From contig NZ_FTMN01000003.1 in NCBI RefSeq assembly GCF_900155945.1, positions 186,001-250,000 of the forward strand: 64,000 nt of DNA, given 5' to 3'. The stretch comes from Marinobacterium stanieri (GTDB lineage Bacteria > Pseudomonadota > Gammaproteobacteria > Pseudomonadales > Balneatricaceae). Shown here in pieces: positions 35,446 to 45,728 of the stretch. Made by a program: the position numbers and the translations under genes. The notes beneath the pieces are model-generated. The model ran no database searches. It was not told the DNA's origin and saw only the letters and a program-made list of their open reading frames with translations. Numbering within the stretch: position 1 is the stretch's first letter; every line of letters begins with the position of its first letter.

Positions 35446-37116
35446 TCACTTTGGGTGGCGACGGCTCTGCACGAAGCGGAAACGGTTGGCCACGAAGGCG
35501 TAGTCAGACAGTGCAGCATTAGCTGCCGGGTTACCACCAGTCGCGTGGAAGTCACTGAAGGCAGCACTCTGGTTGACGAATACACCGCCGGTCAGGTTGG
35601 TGCTCAGTGCAACACAGGCATCCAGCGCGGCTTCTTCGATCTTCTCAATCTGTGCTTCGTCGCTGCTGTAGCAACCCATGGTGATGGCGCCGTGCTTCTT
35701 GACGATATCGCGAGCCAGTTCGATGCTGTGATCGCGGCTGTCAGAGCGAACGATGAAGCTGATCGGGCCAAACAGTTCCTGACCCCAAACATCTTCTTTC
35801 TCGGCATCGATGGTCATGATCAGCGGGCTGCGAACACGCGCGTTTTCAAACTGCGGGTGAGTCAGCTTCTCGGAGTCACGGACAACGGTGCCCAGACCTT
35901 TGCTGTCCTCGATACGCTGAGCAGTCGCCTCAGACTGGATAGCACCCAGAACCATGGCGGCACGATCAGGATCGGACAGGAACTTGGTCACGCCGGTTGC
36001 GATGGCTTCAGCTACCTCATCGAAGGACTTGTGGCCCAGGTCGGTTTCGATACCGTCCTTGGGTACAAAGATATCCTGAGTCGTGGTGCACATCTGGCCG
36101 GAGTACAGGCTCAGTGTGAACGCCAGGTTGCGAACCATGCCTTTAAAGTCATCAGTAGAGTCGATGACGATGGTGTTGGCACCAGCTTTCTCGGTGTAAA
36201 CCTGCGCCTGCGGGCAGTTCTGCTCCAGCCAGTCACCGAATGCAGTGTTACCGGTGAAGTCGATCAGCTTCACTTCAGGACGCTGAGCCAGCTCCATGGT
36301 TTCCGGTTTGGCCGGATCGCTGTCAACATACAGAGAAACAATGTGCGGCGGCAGGCCCTGCTCTTTCAGGACTTCCTGCGCAACCTGAACACTGATGGCA
36401 GCCGGCAGTGCAGCAGCCGGGTGTGCCTTCACGACTACCGGGTTACCGGTAACCAGAGAGGCGAACAGACCCGGGTAAGTGTTCCAGGTCGGGAAGGTAG
36501 AGCAACCGATCACCAGACCTACACCACGACCACAGGCAGTGAACTTCTTCTCCATAACCAGCGGGTCATGTTTGCCCTGCGGCTTGGTCCAGGTAGCCTG
36601 CGCCGGAACACCTGCCATGGTTTCGTAACCATAGGCAACGGCTTCAAGACCACGATCCTGAGCGTGAGGGCCACCCGCCTGGAAGGCCATCATGAAGCCC
36701 TGACCAGAGGTGTGCATTACAGCGTGCGCGATTTCAAAGCTGCGCTTGTTCAGGCGATCCAGGATCTCCATGCAGATGCCGGTACGACCTTCTACACCCT
36801 GGTCACGCCATGCCTTGCGGGTTTCTTCCATTGCCGGCAGCAGCTTGTCCATATCAACAGTCGGGTACTGTACATTCAGTTCAATACCGTAGGGGGAGAC
36901 TTCAGCACCCGTACGACCGCTGACACCCGGCATTTCCAGCTCGAAAGGCTTGTTCAGGTGAGCCTTGAATGCAGCTTCGCCATCAGCAGCTGCCGTCTCG
37001 CCGTAGGCACGCGGGCTCGGATTCTCGGACCAGGGACTGAAGTAGTCACGGCTATGGATGGCCGCCAGCGCCCCATCGAGGGTGCTTTTGTGCTTGGCAA
37101 AAAGGTTCTCGCTCAT
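35446..37116 (-). CDS. paaN: Phenylacetate degradation protein PaaN (aldehyde dehydrogenase)
   Basis: The 556-residue aldehyde dehydrogenase-superfamily enzyme is the PaaN type. It supplies the oxepin-CoA-derived semialdehyde oxidation that in E. coli PaaZ is fused to a hydratase; here no MaoC-type hydratase domain is attached. Visible are GLVIGCSTFPTWNTYPGLFASLVTGNPVVVKAHP, the catalytic-Cys segment LYSGQMCTTTQDIFVP and the C-terminal GGVFVNQSAAFSDFHATGGNP. ATG37116 has GGGAG eight bases upstream. It is transcribed divergently from paaFGHIJK. Confidence 0.93.
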   Translation of the reverse strand: MSENLFAKHKSTLDGALAAIHSRDYFSPWSENPSPRAYGETAAADGEAAFKAHLNKPFELEMPGVSGRTGAEVSPYGIELNVQYPTVDMDKLLPAMEETRKAWRDQGVEGRTGICMEILDRLNKRSFEIAHAVMHTSGQGFMMAFQAGGPHAQDRGLEAVAYGYETMAGVPAQATWTKPQGKHDPLVMEKKFTACGRGVGLVIGCSTFPTWNTYPGLFASLVTGNPVVVKAHPAAALPAAISVQVAQEVLKEQGLPPHIVSLYVDSDPAKPETMELAQRPEVKLIDFTGNTAFGDWLEQNCPQAQVYTEKAGANTIVIDSTDDFKGMVRNLAFTLSLYSGQMCTTTQDIFVPKDGIETDLGHKSFDEVAEAIATGVTKFLSDPDRAAMVLGAIQSEATAQRIEDSKGLGTVVRDSEKLTHPQFENARVRSPLIMTIDAEKEDVWGQELFGPISFIVRSDSRDHSIELARDIVKKHGAITMGCYSSDEAQIEKIEEAALDACVALSTNLTGGVFVNQSAAFSDFHATGGNPAANAALSDYAFVANRFRFVQSRRHPK

Positions 37117-37510
37117 CAGGTGTCTCCCTTGTGCTATGCGCTGCTCATAGGCAACGCGATTTTGTTCTGTTTGGAGTCTGAGTATGGCAGCCAGGCCAGT
37201 GCCTGTATGCCCGAGACGCACCCTTGCGGGGCGTACTCATTTGTTTACGACTATATTGATCTCGATATGATCAACAAGATACAGCAATCATTGTGATACG
37301 AAAAGAACAATATATCTGTTAAATATTGTATCTCTTTTGTCTTTTGGGTTAACCTTGCCGAAGCTTTAGGGGCCCATGCCAAGGCTTGGCTCGCTTCCGC
37401 GCCATACCGCCTGAGCCCCTATTATAGTGCCTATCAGGGACTGTCCAAGTCTGAGCGGCCAGAAAATGATACGGCGACAACGATAACAAAACACTTAAAA
37501 CGGTATTTCT
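37117..37510. promoter_or_regulatory. Divergent paaN / paaF control region
   Basis: The 394-base intergenic region has an AT-rich core (37250-37345). Inside it are a perfect repeat TTGATC-N7-GATCAA (37256-37274) and ACAATAT-N9-ATATTGT (37307-37329), with copies of GATAC at 37279-37283 and 37295-37299. These are good operator candidates for a PaaX- or TetR-type PaaR regulator that senses phenylacetyl-CoA; no such regulator gene is in view. TATTAT at 37420-37425 could be a -10 for paaF. No protein gene is seen. Confidence 0.6.
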
Positions 37511-38293
37511 ATGCAGCATGAGTATCAGGACATTCTTGTCTCCGATATTTCCAGCGGTGTGCTGACCATCACCCTGAACCGTCCTGAAGCCTACAACGCA
37601 TTGCGCACCCAGTTGCTCAGCGAAGTGGCCGAGGTTCTGGACCAGGCAGCACAGAATGATGACGTTCGCGCGGTGGTGATCACCGGCAACGAAAAAGTGT
37701 TTGCAGCCGGTGCTGACATCAAGGAGATGGCTGCACTGGACGCCGTGGGTGTTCTTAATGACCCGCGTGTACTTCACTGGCGTCGTATTGCCCAGTTCTC
37801 CAAGCCTCTGATCGCTGCTGTAAACGGCTTCGCCCTTGGCGGCGGTTGTGAACTGGTGATGCATGCCGACATCGTTATCGCCGGTGACAATGCCCAGTTT
37901 GGCCAGCCCGAGATCAACCTGGGGATCATCCCGGGTGCTGGTGGCACTCAGCGCCTGCTGCGTACCGTAGGCAAGTCCATGGCGATGCAGCTGGTATTGT
38001 CCGGCGAATTCATTTCTGCTGCACAGGCCCGAGATTTTGGTCTGGTCAGCGAAGTCACCATCCCGGAGCGTTCTCTGGAACGTGCGACCGAGCTGGCACA
38101 CAAGATTGCGACCAAGCCGCCGATTGCTGTTCGTCAGGCGAAAGAAGTCCTGCTCAAGGCCTATGAAACAACTCTGGACAGCGGCCTGAGTCTGGAACGC
38201 AAAGCCTTTACCCTGCTGGCGGCCACTGAAGACCGTAATGAAGGTATTGCGGCTTTCATGGAAAAACGTAAACCGAACTTCACAGGAAAATAA
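37511..38293 (+). CDS. paaF: 2,3-dehydroadipyl-CoA hydratase PaaF
   Basis: The 260-residue crotonase hydrates 2,3-dehydroadipyl-CoA in the lower phenylacetate pathway. AAGADIKEMAAL, ALGGGCELVMHADIVIAG and FGQPEINLGIIPGAGGTQRL show the oxyanion hole and both catalytic Glu segments. It is the first gene of paaFGHIJK, with paaG starting four bases after its stop. Confidence 0.93.
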   Translation: MQHEYQDILVSDISSGVLTITLNRPEAYNALRTQLLSEVAEVLDQAAQNDDVRAVVITGNEKVFAAGADIKEMAALDAVGVLNDPRVLHWRRIAQFSKPLIAAVNGFALGGGCELVMHADIVIAGDNAQFGQPEINLGIIPGAGGTQRLLRTVGKSMAMQLVLSGEFISAAQARDFGLVSEVTIPERSLERATELAHKIATKPPIAVRQAKEVLLKAYETTLDSGLSLERKAFTLLAATEDRNEGIAAFMEKRKPNFTGK

Positions 38294-38297
38294 GACC

Positions 38298-39089
38298 ATG
38301 GCTTACGAAACAATCGAATTCGAGATTACTGACGGCGTTGCAGTACTGACACTGAACCGTCCTGACCGGATGAACAGTTTCAACACCGAGATGCATGCTG
38401 AAGTTCGTGATGCGATCAAGCAGGCGAAAAAGAGCGAAGAAGTTCGCTGCCTGCTGATCACCGGTAATGGCCGTGGTTTCTGTGCCGGCCAGGACCTGAG
38501 CGATCGCAACGTTGATCCCAATGCGGAAATGCCGAATCTGGGCGAGTCCATTGAAAAGAACTACAACCCGCTGATCCGCAGCCTGCAGGCGCTGGAAATG
38601 CCGGTTATCTGTGCGGTGAACGGTGTTGCAGCCGGCGCCGGCGCCAACATCGCCTTTGCTTGTGACATCGTCCTGGCTGCCCGTTCTGCGTCTTTCATCC
38701 AGGCATTCTGCAAAATTGGTCTGGTGCCGGATTCCGGTGGTACCTGGACGCTGCCGCGTCTGGTCGGTCACGCGCGCGCCATGGCCCTGTCCATGCTGGG
38801 TGACAAAATCAGTGCTGAACAGGCGATGGCCTGGGGCATGATCTGGAAGTGCATCGATGATGAAGCGCTGAAAGACGAAGCGCTGGCCATGGCCAAGCAG
38901 CTGGCAACTCAGCCGACCAAGGGCCTGGCTCTGATCAAGCGTGCCATTCAGTCAAGCTGGGACAACAGCTTTGACGAGCAGCTGGACCTGGAACGTGACC
39001 TGCAGACCCTGGCCGGTCGCACTGAAGATTATCGCGAAGGCGTTTCTGCCTTCATGAACAAGCGTCAGCCCACTTTCAAAGGCAAGTAA
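38298..39089 (+). CDS. paaG: 1,2-epoxyphenylacetyl-CoA isomerase PaaG
   Basis: The 263-residue crotonase-family isomerase turns ring-1,2-epoxyphenylacetyl-CoA into oxepin-CoA and also shifts double bonds later in the pathway. [11 protein letters not shown] (typical PaaG in place of AGADIKE), [17 protein letters not shown] and [20 protein letters not shown] are diagnostic. ATG38298 starts right after the paaF stop; upstream in-frame sequence overlaps paaF and is not used. Confidence 0.95.
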   Translation: MAYETIEFEITDGVAVLTLNRPDRMNSFNTEMHAEVRDAIKQAKKSEEVRCLLITGNGRGFCAGQDLSDRNVDPNAEMPNLGESIEKNYNPLIRSLQALEMPVICAVNGVAAGAGANIAFACDIVLAARSASFIQAFCKIGLVPDSGGTWTLPRLVGHARAMALSMLGDKISAEQAMAWGMIWKCIDDEALKDEALAMAKQLATQPTKGLALIKRAIQSSWDNSFDEQLDLERDLQTLAGRTEDYREGVSAFMNKRQPTFKGK

Positions 39090-39091
39090 TC

Positions 39092-40603
39092 ATGAGCATT
39101 TTTACAACTGAATCCGTTATCGGCGTAATTGGCGCTGGCACCATGGGCGCAGGTATTGCTCAGGTGGCTGCCAAGGCTGGCCATCCGGTATTCCTGTTTG
39201 ATGCCGCTGAAGGCGCTGCAGCACGTGGCCGTGAAAATGTGGCCAAGGGCCTGCAGAAACTGGTTGCTCGCGGCAAGATGACCGCTGAAGACGTGGATGC
39301 ACTGGTTGGTCGCATTCAGGTAATCACCTCACTGGAAGAGATGGCGCCTGCCGCCCTGGTTATCGAAGCGATTGTTGAACGCCTGGACGTTAAACAGAGT
39401 GTTTTTGGTCAGCTTGAAGATATCTGCTCCGAGCAGACCGTACTGGCGACCAACACCTCCTCCATCTCCGTGACGGCCATCGGTAGCACCCTCAAGCGCC
39501 CGCAGAACCTGGTTGGCATGCACTTCTTCAACCCGGCACCGATCATGAAACTGGTTGAAGTGATCAGCGGCCTGGATACCAAACCTGAAATCGCTGACGC
39601 CATCTTCGATCTGTCCGCCAGCTGGGGCAAAAAGCCGGTACACGCCAAGTCCACACCGGGCTTCATCGTTAACCGTGTTGCACGTCCCTTCTATGCTGAA
39701 GGCTTCCGTATCTTCCAGGAAGGCGGTACCGATACCGCGACCATCGATGCACTGCTGCGTGAAGCAGGCGGTTTCCGCATGGGACCCTTCGAGCTGACCG
39801 ACCTGATCGGCCACGACGTCAACTATGCGGTGACCTCATCCGTATTTGCGGCCTACTACAACGATCAGCGCTTCCTGCCCTCTCTGATTCAGCTGGAGCT
39901 GGTTAATGCTGGCCACTTTGGTCGCAAGACCGGCAAGGGCTTCTATGATTACAGTGAAGGTGCTGAAAAGCCTGCGCCGATCACAGCTGCCGATGCGGAC
40001 AAGCCCAACACGGTCACCATTGAAGGTGAGCTGGGTGTTGCCGAGCCTCTGGTTGCTCTGTTCGAAGAAGCCGGTATTGAAGTTGTGCGCACTGAGGGTG
40101 ATGGCTGCATCCGCGTCGGTGATGCCACCCTGATGCTGACCAACGGCCAGTTCACCACTGTTCGTGCCGCCGAAACCAGCAACCGCAACCTGATCCATTT
40201 CGATCTGGCGCTGGATTACAGCCAGTCCACGCGTATTGCGCTGGCACCCGCTGACAAGGCAGACGAGTCTGCCATCCACAAGGCGGTTGGTCTGTTCCAG
40301 GCCGCTGGCAAAGCGGTCAGCCTGATCGATGACATCCCGGGCATGGTTGTGATGCGTACGCTGGCCATGCTGGCCAATGAAGGCTTTGATGCGGTTAACC
40401 AGCAGGTGTGCAACGAAGAAGCCGTTGATATCGCCATGCAGGGCGGCGTGAACTACCCGCGTGGTCCGATCAGCTGGGCGAGTGAAGTTGGCCTGGCGCG
40501 CATTCTGCACGTTCTGCGCAACCTGGGTGCCAGCTACGGTGAAGACCGTTACCGCCCGTCTCCCCTGCTGCTGCGTAAGGTTGCCGGAGGTCGCCAGTCA
40601 TGA
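39092..40603 (+). CDS. paaH: 3-hydroxyadipyl-CoA dehydrogenase PaaH
   Basis: The 503-residue NAD-dependent enzyme oxidises 3-hydroxyadipyl-CoA. It has the Rossmann start [37 protein letters not shown] and the 3HCDH signature [16 protein letters not shown] second C-terminal 3HCDH domain from about 405 ([21 protein letters not shown]) gives the long PaaH-type architecture. Its stop overlaps the paaI start by four bases. Confidence 0.95.
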   Translation: MSIFTTESVIGVIGAGTMGAGIAQVAAKAGHPVFLFDAAEGAAARGRENVAKGLQKLVARGKMTAEDVDALVGRIQVITSLEEMAPAALVIEAIVERLDVKQSVFGQLEDICSEQTVLATNTSSISVTAIGSTLKRPQNLVGMHFFNPAPIMKLVEVISGLDTKPEIADAIFDLSASWGKKPVHAKSTPGFIVNRVARPFYAEGFRIFQEGGTDTATIDALLREAGGFRMGPFELTDLIGHDVNYAVTSSVFAAYYNDQRFLPSLIQLELVNAGHFGRKTGKGFYDYSEGAEKPAPITAADADKPNTVTIEGELGVAEPLVALFEEAGIEVVRTEGDGCIRVGDATLMLTNGQFTTVRAAETSNRNLIHFDLALDYSQSTRIALAPADKADESAIHKAVGLFQAAGKAVSLIDDIPGMVVMRTLAMLANEGFDAVNQQVCNEEAVDIAMQGGVNYPRGPISWASEVGLARILHVLRNLGASYGEDRYRPSPLLLRKVAGGRQS

Positions 40604-41055
40604 AAGCGAGCGAAATGAACCCGCAACAATTGGCTGAAGCCTCCAGCGCCGCCATGCATGAAAATGATTTTGCCGCTCAGGGCCTGGATATTCAGATTGA
40701 AGAAACCCGCCCGGGTTATGCGCGCCTGAGCATGAAAGTCCGCAAGGATATGCTCAATGGCCATGCCATCTGCCATGGCGGTTTCATTTTCACGCTGTCG
40801 GATACGGCATTCGCCCATGCCTGCAACAGCTATAACAAGGTGACTGTCGCCAGTGGCTGCAGCATTGAGTTTGTTGCACCCGGTTTCCTGGACGACACCC
40901 TGACTGCGGTTGCAGAAGAACGTCAGCGTAAGGGTCGCACCGGCGTTTATGACATCACCGTCTTTAACCAGAACAATGAAGAGCTGGCCCTCTTCCGTGG
41001 CAAGTCCTACCAGATCAAGGGGACATTGCTGCCGGAAGATGAACCAGCCGCCTGA
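40600..41055 (+). CDS. paaI: Hydroxyphenylacetyl-CoA thioesterase PaaI
   Basis: The 151-residue hotdog-fold thioesterase rescues CoA from dead-end ring-hydroxylated phenylacetyl-CoA. The active-site helix segment [27 protein letters not shown] is characteristic, with the catalytic Asp in LSDTAF. It is translationally coupled to paaH by an ATGA overlap and followed by paaJ after 11 bases. Confidence 0.94.
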   Translation: MKASEMNPQQLAEASSAAMHENDFAAQGLDIQIEETRPGYARLSMKVRKDMLNGHAICHGGFIFTLSDTAFAHACNSYNKVTVASGCSIEFVAPGFLDDTLTAVAEERQRKGRTGVYDITVFNQNNEELALFRGKSYQIKGTLLPEDEPAA

Positions 41056-41066
41056 GGAGAAACCCA

Positions 41067-42275
41067 ATGAAAGATGCCTTTATCTGTGATGCTATCCGCA
41101 CACCGATTGGTCGCTATGCAGGCACCCTCGCCAGCGTTCGTGCTGACGATCTGGGCGCCATCCCGATGAAAGCGCTGATGGAGCGTAACCCGGACGTGGA
41201 TTGGACTCAGGTAGATGATGTCATCTACGGCTGTGCCAACCAGGCCGGTGAAGATAACCGTAACGTGGCGCACATGTCTTCTTTGCTGGCAGGCCTGCCG
41301 GTAGAAGTGCCGGGCACTACTGTGAACCGTCTCTGTGGTTCCGGTATGGATGCAGTGGGTCTGGCGGCGCGTTCCATCAAGTCCGGTGATACCGAACTGA
41401 TGATTGCCGGTGGCGTTGAGTCGATGTCCCGTGCGCCTTTCGTGATGGGCAAGGCTGAATCTGCGTTTACCCGTAACCCGAACGGCCTGTATGACACCAC
41501 TATCGGCTGGCGTTTCATCAACCCGCTGATGAAATCTCAGTACGGTGTGGACTCCATGCCGGAAACTGCGGAAAACGTAGCCGCTGATTTCAACATCAGC
41601 CGTGAAGATCAGGACGCTTTTGCCCTGCGCAGTCAGCAGCGTACTGCTGAAGCACAGAAAAACGGCAAGCTGTCTGAAGAGATCATCCCGGTCACCATTC
41701 CGCAGCGCAAAGCGGATCCGATCGTGTTTGATACCGATGAGCACGCTCGTGCCAGCACAACTCTGGAAGGCTTGGCTAAACTGAAAACACCTTTCCGTGA
41801 AGGTGGTTCGGTAACAGCGGGAAACGCTTCCGGTGTTAACGATGGTGCCTGTGCCCTGCTGATCGCGTCTGAAGAAGCGGCTAAAGCCAATGGCCTGACA
41901 CCTAAAGCACGCATCGTCGCCATGGCAACCGCAGGTGTAGAACCGCGTATCATGGGCTTTGGTCCGGCACCGGCTGCACGCAAGGTACTGGCTAAAGCGG
42001 GCTTGAGCATCGAAGATATGGATGTCATCGAGCTGAACGAAGCTTTTGCAGCACAGGCGCTGGCCGTAACCCGCGACCTGGGTCTGCCGGATGATGCAGC
42101 ACACGTTAACCCGAACGGTGGTGCTATCTCCCTGGGTCATCCGCTGGGCATGAGCGGCGCCCGCCTGATCACCACTGCCATGTACGAGCTGCACCGTACG
42201 GGTGGTCGTTACGCGCTGTGCATGATGTGCATCGGTGTCGGTCAGGGTATTGCCACAATTATTGAACGCGTCTGA
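41067..42275 (+). CDS. paaJ: 3-oxoadipyl-CoA thiolase PaaJ
   Basis: The 402-residue thiolase cleaves 3-oxoadipyl-CoA into acetyl-CoA and succinyl-CoA, and probably also acts on 3-oxo-5,6-dehydrosuberyl-CoA. The nucleophile Cys lies in NRLCGSGMDAVGLAARSI, with NPNGGAISLGHPLGMSGARL and the second Cys in CMMCIGVGQG. The GRYAGTLASVRADDLGA start and RQ-free C-terminus fit the PcaF/PaaJ group. RBS GAGGAG precedes ATG41067. Confidence 0.95.
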   Translation: MKDAFICDAIRTPIGRYAGTLASVRADDLGAIPMKALMERNPDVDWTQVDDVIYGCANQAGEDNRNVAHMSSLLAGLPVEVPGTTVNRLCGSGMDAVGLAARSIKSGDTELMIAGGVESMSRAPFVMGKAESAFTRNPNGLYDTTIGWRFINPLMKSQYGVDSMPETAENVAADFNISREDQDAFALRSQQRTAEAQKNGKLSEEIIPVTIPQRKADPIVFDTDEHARASTTLEGLAKLKTPFREGGSVTAGNASGVNDGACALLIASEEAAKANGLTPKARIVAMATAGVEPRIMGFGPAPAARKVLAKAGLSIEDMDVIELNEAFAAQALAVTRDLGLPDDAAHVNPNGGAISLGHPLGMSGARLITTAMYELHRTGGRYALCMMCIGVGQGIATIIERV

Positions 42276-42331
42276 TCCCCAACTCAGGTGCCAGAACTCC
42301 AACTATTACAAACAACGGGATAATAACAAGC

Positions 42332-43636
42332 ATGAAACACCAACAGCCTATGATGCGTGGATCCCTCGAAGAAATTGAAACCGCGAGCATTGACGAGCTG
42401 CGTTCGGTACAGCTGCGTCGCCTGCGCTGGAGCCTCGCGCATACCTACAATAATGTCCCCCACTTCAAGCAGAAGTGTGACGAGAAAGGCGTTCACCCGT
42501 TCGAGCTGAAATCACTCGAAGACCTGAAGCACTTCCCGTTCACCACCAAACAGGATCTGCGTGACAACTACCCGTACGGCATGTTCGCCATCCCCATGGA
42601 CGAAGTTGTACGAATCCACGCATCCTCCGGTACAACCGGCAAGCCGACCGTTGTGGGTTACTCCCAGAACGATATCGATACCTGGGCTGATGTGGTAGCA
42701 CGTTCTATCCGTGCTGCTGGCGGACATCGTGGTGACAAGGTACACGTATCCTACGGCTACGGCCTGTTCACTGGTGGTTTGGGCGCGCACTACGGTGCCG
42801 AGCGTCTGGGCTGCACCGTGATCCCCATGTCCGGTGGCCAGACCGAGAAGCAGGTTCAGCTGATCCAGGACTTTGCGCCCGATATCATCATGGTGACCCC
42901 GTCCTACTTCCTGAACATTCTGGATGAGATGGAACGTCAGGGCGTTGACCCGCGTGACCTGCCCCTGCGTACCGGTATCTTCGGTGCCGAGCCCTGGACC
43001 GATGAAATGCGCAAGAATATCGAGCAGCGCGCCGGTATCAGCGCTGTCGACATCTATGGTCTGTCTGAAGTGATGGGCCCAGGTGTTGCCATGGAGTGCA
43101 TCGAAACCAAAGATGGTCCCACCATCTGGGAAGATCACTTCTACCCGGAAATCATCGATCCGAACACCGGTGAAGTTCTGCCGGACGGTGAGTATGGTGA
43201 ACTGGTCTTCACGTCTCTGACCAAGGAAGCCATGCCGGTTGTACGTTACCGTACACGCGACCTGACCCGTCTGCTGCCGGGTACTGCACGTCCGATGCGT
43301 CGTATCGACAAGATCACTGGCCGTTCCGATGACATGCTGATCATCCGTGGTGTTAACGTATTCCCGACTCAGATCGAAGAACAGATCCTGAAAGTTGCAG
43401 CACTGGCACCGCACTACGAGATCATCATCACCAAGAACGGCAACCTGGACATGGTCGACGTTAAAGTCGAGCTGGCACCTGAAGCCAAGGGTACTGATGA
43501 AGCCGCTGTGATCAAGGAACTGCAGCACCACATCAAGTCCTACATCGGCATCAGCACCAAGATTGCCATTGTCGACAGCGGCAGCATTCCGCGCTCTGAA
43601 GGCAAGGCCCAGCGCGTATCTGACCAGCGTAAGTAA
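42332..43636 (+). CDS. paaK: Phenylacetate-CoA ligase PaaK
   Basis: The 434-residue adenylate-forming ligase activates phenylacetate with CoA and ATP, the entry step of the pathway. HASSGTTGKPTVVGYS (P-loop), YGLSEVMGPGVAMEC, RTRDLTRLLPG and the C-terminal KITGRSDDMLIIRGVNVFPTQIEE are typical of PaaK. The terminator after it closes the operon; ring-epoxidase paaABCDE genes do not follow and must lie elsewhere. Confidence 0.96.
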   Translation: MKHQQPMMRGSLEEIETASIDELRSVQLRRLRWSLAHTYNNVPHFKQKCDEKGVHPFELKSLEDLKHFPFTTKQDLRDNYPYGMFAIPMDEVVRIHASSGTTGKPTVVGYSQNDIDTWADVVARSIRAAGGHRGDKVHVSYGYGLFTGGLGAHYGAERLGCTVIPMSGGQTEKQVQLIQDFAPDIIMVTPSYFLNILDEMERQGVDPRDLPLRTGIFGAEPWTDEMRKNIEQRAGISAVDIYGLSEVMGPGVAMECIETKDGPTIWEDHFYPEIIDPNTGEVLPDGEYGELVFTSLTKEAMPVVRYRTRDLTRLLPGTARPMRRIDKITGRSDDMLIIRGVNVFPTQIEEQILKVAALAPHYEIIITKNGNLDMVDVKVELAPEAKGTDEAAVIKELQHHIKSYIGISTKIAIVDSGSIPRSEGKAQRVSDQRK

Positions 43637-43658
43637 GCCTTACCAGGCTTCAAAACGT

Positions 43659-43686
43659 AAAAAAGCCGGCAATTTGCCGGCTTTTT
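43659..43686. terminator. Terminator between paaK and rnk
   Basis: AAAAAGCCGGCAA pairs with TTGCCGGCTTTTT; usable in both directions between convergent genes. Confidence 0.93.
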
Positions 43687-43705
43687 CGTATCTGTACTGT
43701 CGGTT

Positions 43706-44086
43706 TTAATCGATGGACACGATACGGACATGGCTATGCTTGCCACCCGGCAGCGTCCAATCGATAGTTTGGCCAACCTGCAGTCCGAGCAATGCCGAAC
43801 CGATGGGTGCCATAATCGAGATGGGATGCTCAACCGATGACAGCTGATGCGGGTACAGCAGATGACGTTGAAACTGCTGCCCTGTCTCCTCCACCTCGAA
43901 GGTGACACAGGAATTCATGCGCACCACATCTGCCGGCATTGCCTCTTCGGCAACCACATCAGCACGTGCCAGCTCGGTACGCAGCGCGTCCAGACCAGGG
44001 TTATCACGAAATTCTTTGCGCTCAAGCAGCGCTTCAAGCTGGTCAATATCCTTTTCGGACACCAGAATACACGGCATCTCAGCCAT
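43706..44086 (-). CDS. rnk: Regulator of nucleoside diphosphate kinase
   Basis: This 126-residue Rnk-type protein has an N-terminal short coiled coil and a C-terminal GreA/GreB-like FKBP domain (about 50-126), including HPISIMAPIGSALLGLQVGQTIDW. Rnk binds RNA polymerase and affects Ndk levels and alginate control in pseudomonads. The coiled coil is too short for Gre-type cleavage activity. Single gene. Confidence 0.9.
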   Translation of the reverse strand: MAEMPCILVSEKDIDQLEALLERKEFRDNPGLDALRTELARADVVAEEAMPADVVRMNSCVTFEVEETGQQFQRHLLYPHQLSSVEHPISIMAPIGSALLGLQVGQTIDWTLPGGKHSHVRIVSID

Positions 44087-44409
44087 GGCGTTTACTCCAT
44101 TTTTACAACAAATAAAGACAGCCGCCGGATTACCGGGACTACCAGAAAATTCAAGAGGTGTTCGTATACCCGTCGGCCTGCCCTACAGACACAGGCCGAT
44201 ACAAATCAGCGTGTGAGCGGCAGGCCTGCAACAAGGCGGGCTGCGGACAGCAATGTCATCCGGATATACAACATAAGGGAAATGAGCCTCACAGAAGGTA
44301 AAAAGGTGCGATGCACCCTGCATGCATTGTTACGCTTTAACCCCGTTAGTGCAATAGCGCAGGGTTAAGAATAGCCATTGAAGCACCTGCCAGCCCTGCA
44401 GGCCTTTTA
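44087..44409. other. 323-base gap between rnk and the LssY_C lipoprotein gene
   Basis: No protein gene is seen. TTAACCC (44337-44343) and GGGTTAA (44362-44368) form an inverted repeat with a further TGC/GCA pairing inside, in the position for a terminator of the leftward lipoprotein gene, though no T-run follows. The rnk promoter must lie in the left part. Confidence 0.5.
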
Positions 44410-45690
44410 TTACTGCGAATACATCCGCCGTCTCGGCGGGTCGACCCAGTCAAAGAAGCGCACATCTTCGAGGTTATTGGGCCGAGTATCAAACTCCAGC
44501 ACCGCCCTGAGCCCATCCGTGTGGTAGGGATCACCCGTTAGGTTATATCCGGGCCGGCTCAACGGCCTCTTGCCGACCCCTTTGACAAACCCGAGACGCA
44601 TCAACCCCTGTGAATACAACATGTCTTCAATAAAGGCCGTGCGGGTTTCATCAATATCAGGGTCGATTTTATGGGTAGTGAATGTAGGTGTGTGCGTCGT
44701 AAAGCGCACGCCAATGTCCCTGCTGATCTGCCCTACCCATATTTCCTTGCCCTCATAACGCATGTCTGTGAGCCACAACCGCAAGTGGTTTCGCTGGTGA
44801 ATCGTGCCACGTGCTTTTTGTAGCGCAATATCCTGTTTACGCCCCTCGTAGTAGAGATTACTGACGGGCGAATAACGGTAGTGTTTGCCAAACAGGAAAG
44901 AATTGATGGTTTTCCAGATGGAGCGCAGGTAGCTGTCTTCAGCATAGTGCCAGCCACGACGCACAAAGGGTGGAAAGAGATGTTTGGAATTACCAATAAG
45001 TACCAGATTAAGGGGATCACCCTGTTTCTGACCGTTCTCACTGGTGGTACAGCAAGGCAAGTTGCGCAAGGCCTCTCGCAACGTTGTGCGATCAAGTGAG
45101 GTGATGTCTTCCTGTTGCTGCTGCCCTTCAATTTCCCTTAATGACCGGGCCCTCAGTTCCGACAGCTCAAAGTAAAAATCAAAAAACTTGGTCTCTGTTT
45201 TACTGATGAGGTCGATATCCAGCTGCTTCTCATCTTCATCAAGGTTGACGTAAAAGAAACCGCTGCGCGTCGTTTGGGGCAGAATGGGGTTGAAAAAACT
45301 CATTTGCGTGAAGTAGACATCAACCTGTTCGTTGTACCCGGGTTGAAGCCAGCGATGCATGCTATAGGCGACTTCATGAGGTGAAAAATACTCAGGGTCC
45401 AGCCCGGTTGCCAACATCCAATATGGATGGGAGTCATTATTCTGAACACGCATCCAGACAGGCTGTATCTGTTTCGATGCCAAATCGACACCAAAGAGTC
45501 TTCTGCTCTCTTCCTCTGTCAGTACAGATGCAGACACAATGACATTGCCTTGCTCCTGAACCTGTATACGGTCCTCAAATGAAGTCAGATCCTGCTCGGG
45601 GCTAAACGAAGCACAGCCGTTAATAACAACGACGGATAGACAGAGCGCACAAATACGCATGAGTGAAGAGGTCTTTAGCGGTGAGCCCAT
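44410..45690 (-). CDS. LssY_C-domain lipoprotein
   Basis: This 426-residue predicted lipoprotein has a signal peptide with hydrophobic core ICALCLSVVVI and lipobox ending NGC-A, giving an acylated Cys at about residue 26. The C-terminal half (about 230-400, with DPLNLVLIGN, LRLWLTDMRYEGKEIWVGQISRDIGVR, HKIDPDIDETRTAFIEDM) is an LssY C-terminal-type domain found in envelope proteins, with unknown activity. The start ATG45690 keeps a normal signal peptide and lies 11 bases after GGAG; ATG45660 is an alternative. It is divergent from nsrR. Confidence 0.75.
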   Translation of the reverse strand: MGSPLKTSSLMRICALCLSVVVINGCASFSPEQDLTSFEDRIQVQEQGNVIVSASVLTEEESRRLFGVDLASKQIQPVWMRVQNNDSHPYWMLATGLDPEYFSPHEVAYSMHRWLQPGYNEQVDVYFTQMSFFNPILPQTTRSGFFYVNLDEDEKQLDIDLISKTETKFFDFYFELSELRARSLREIEGQQQQEDITSLDRTTLREALRNLPCCTTSENGQKQGDPLNLVLIGNSKHLFPPFVRRGWHYAEDSYLRSIWKTINSFLFGKHYRYSPVSNLYYEGRKQDIALQKARGTIHQRNHLRLWLTDMRYEGKEIWVGQISRDIGVRFTTHTPTFTTHKIDPDIDETRTAFIEDMLYSQGLMRLGFVKGVGKRPLSRPGYNLTGDPYHTDGLRAVLEFDTRPNNLEDVRFFDWVDPPRRRMYSQ

Positions 45691-45728
45691 AGCGACGTAA
45701 ACTCCAAGAACCAGATCCTGTTTCACAC

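Noticed and set aside
35455-37296. 613-codon open frame on the plus strand opposite paaN
   Set aside because: It is antisense to a clear paaN, with Arg/His/Gln-rich composition and no ribosome binding site. It is a codon-bias shadow of a highly expressed, GC-rich gene.
41007-42302. 431-codon open frame opposite paaJ
   Set aside because: Antisense shadow of the thiolase; composition is unlike a real protein.
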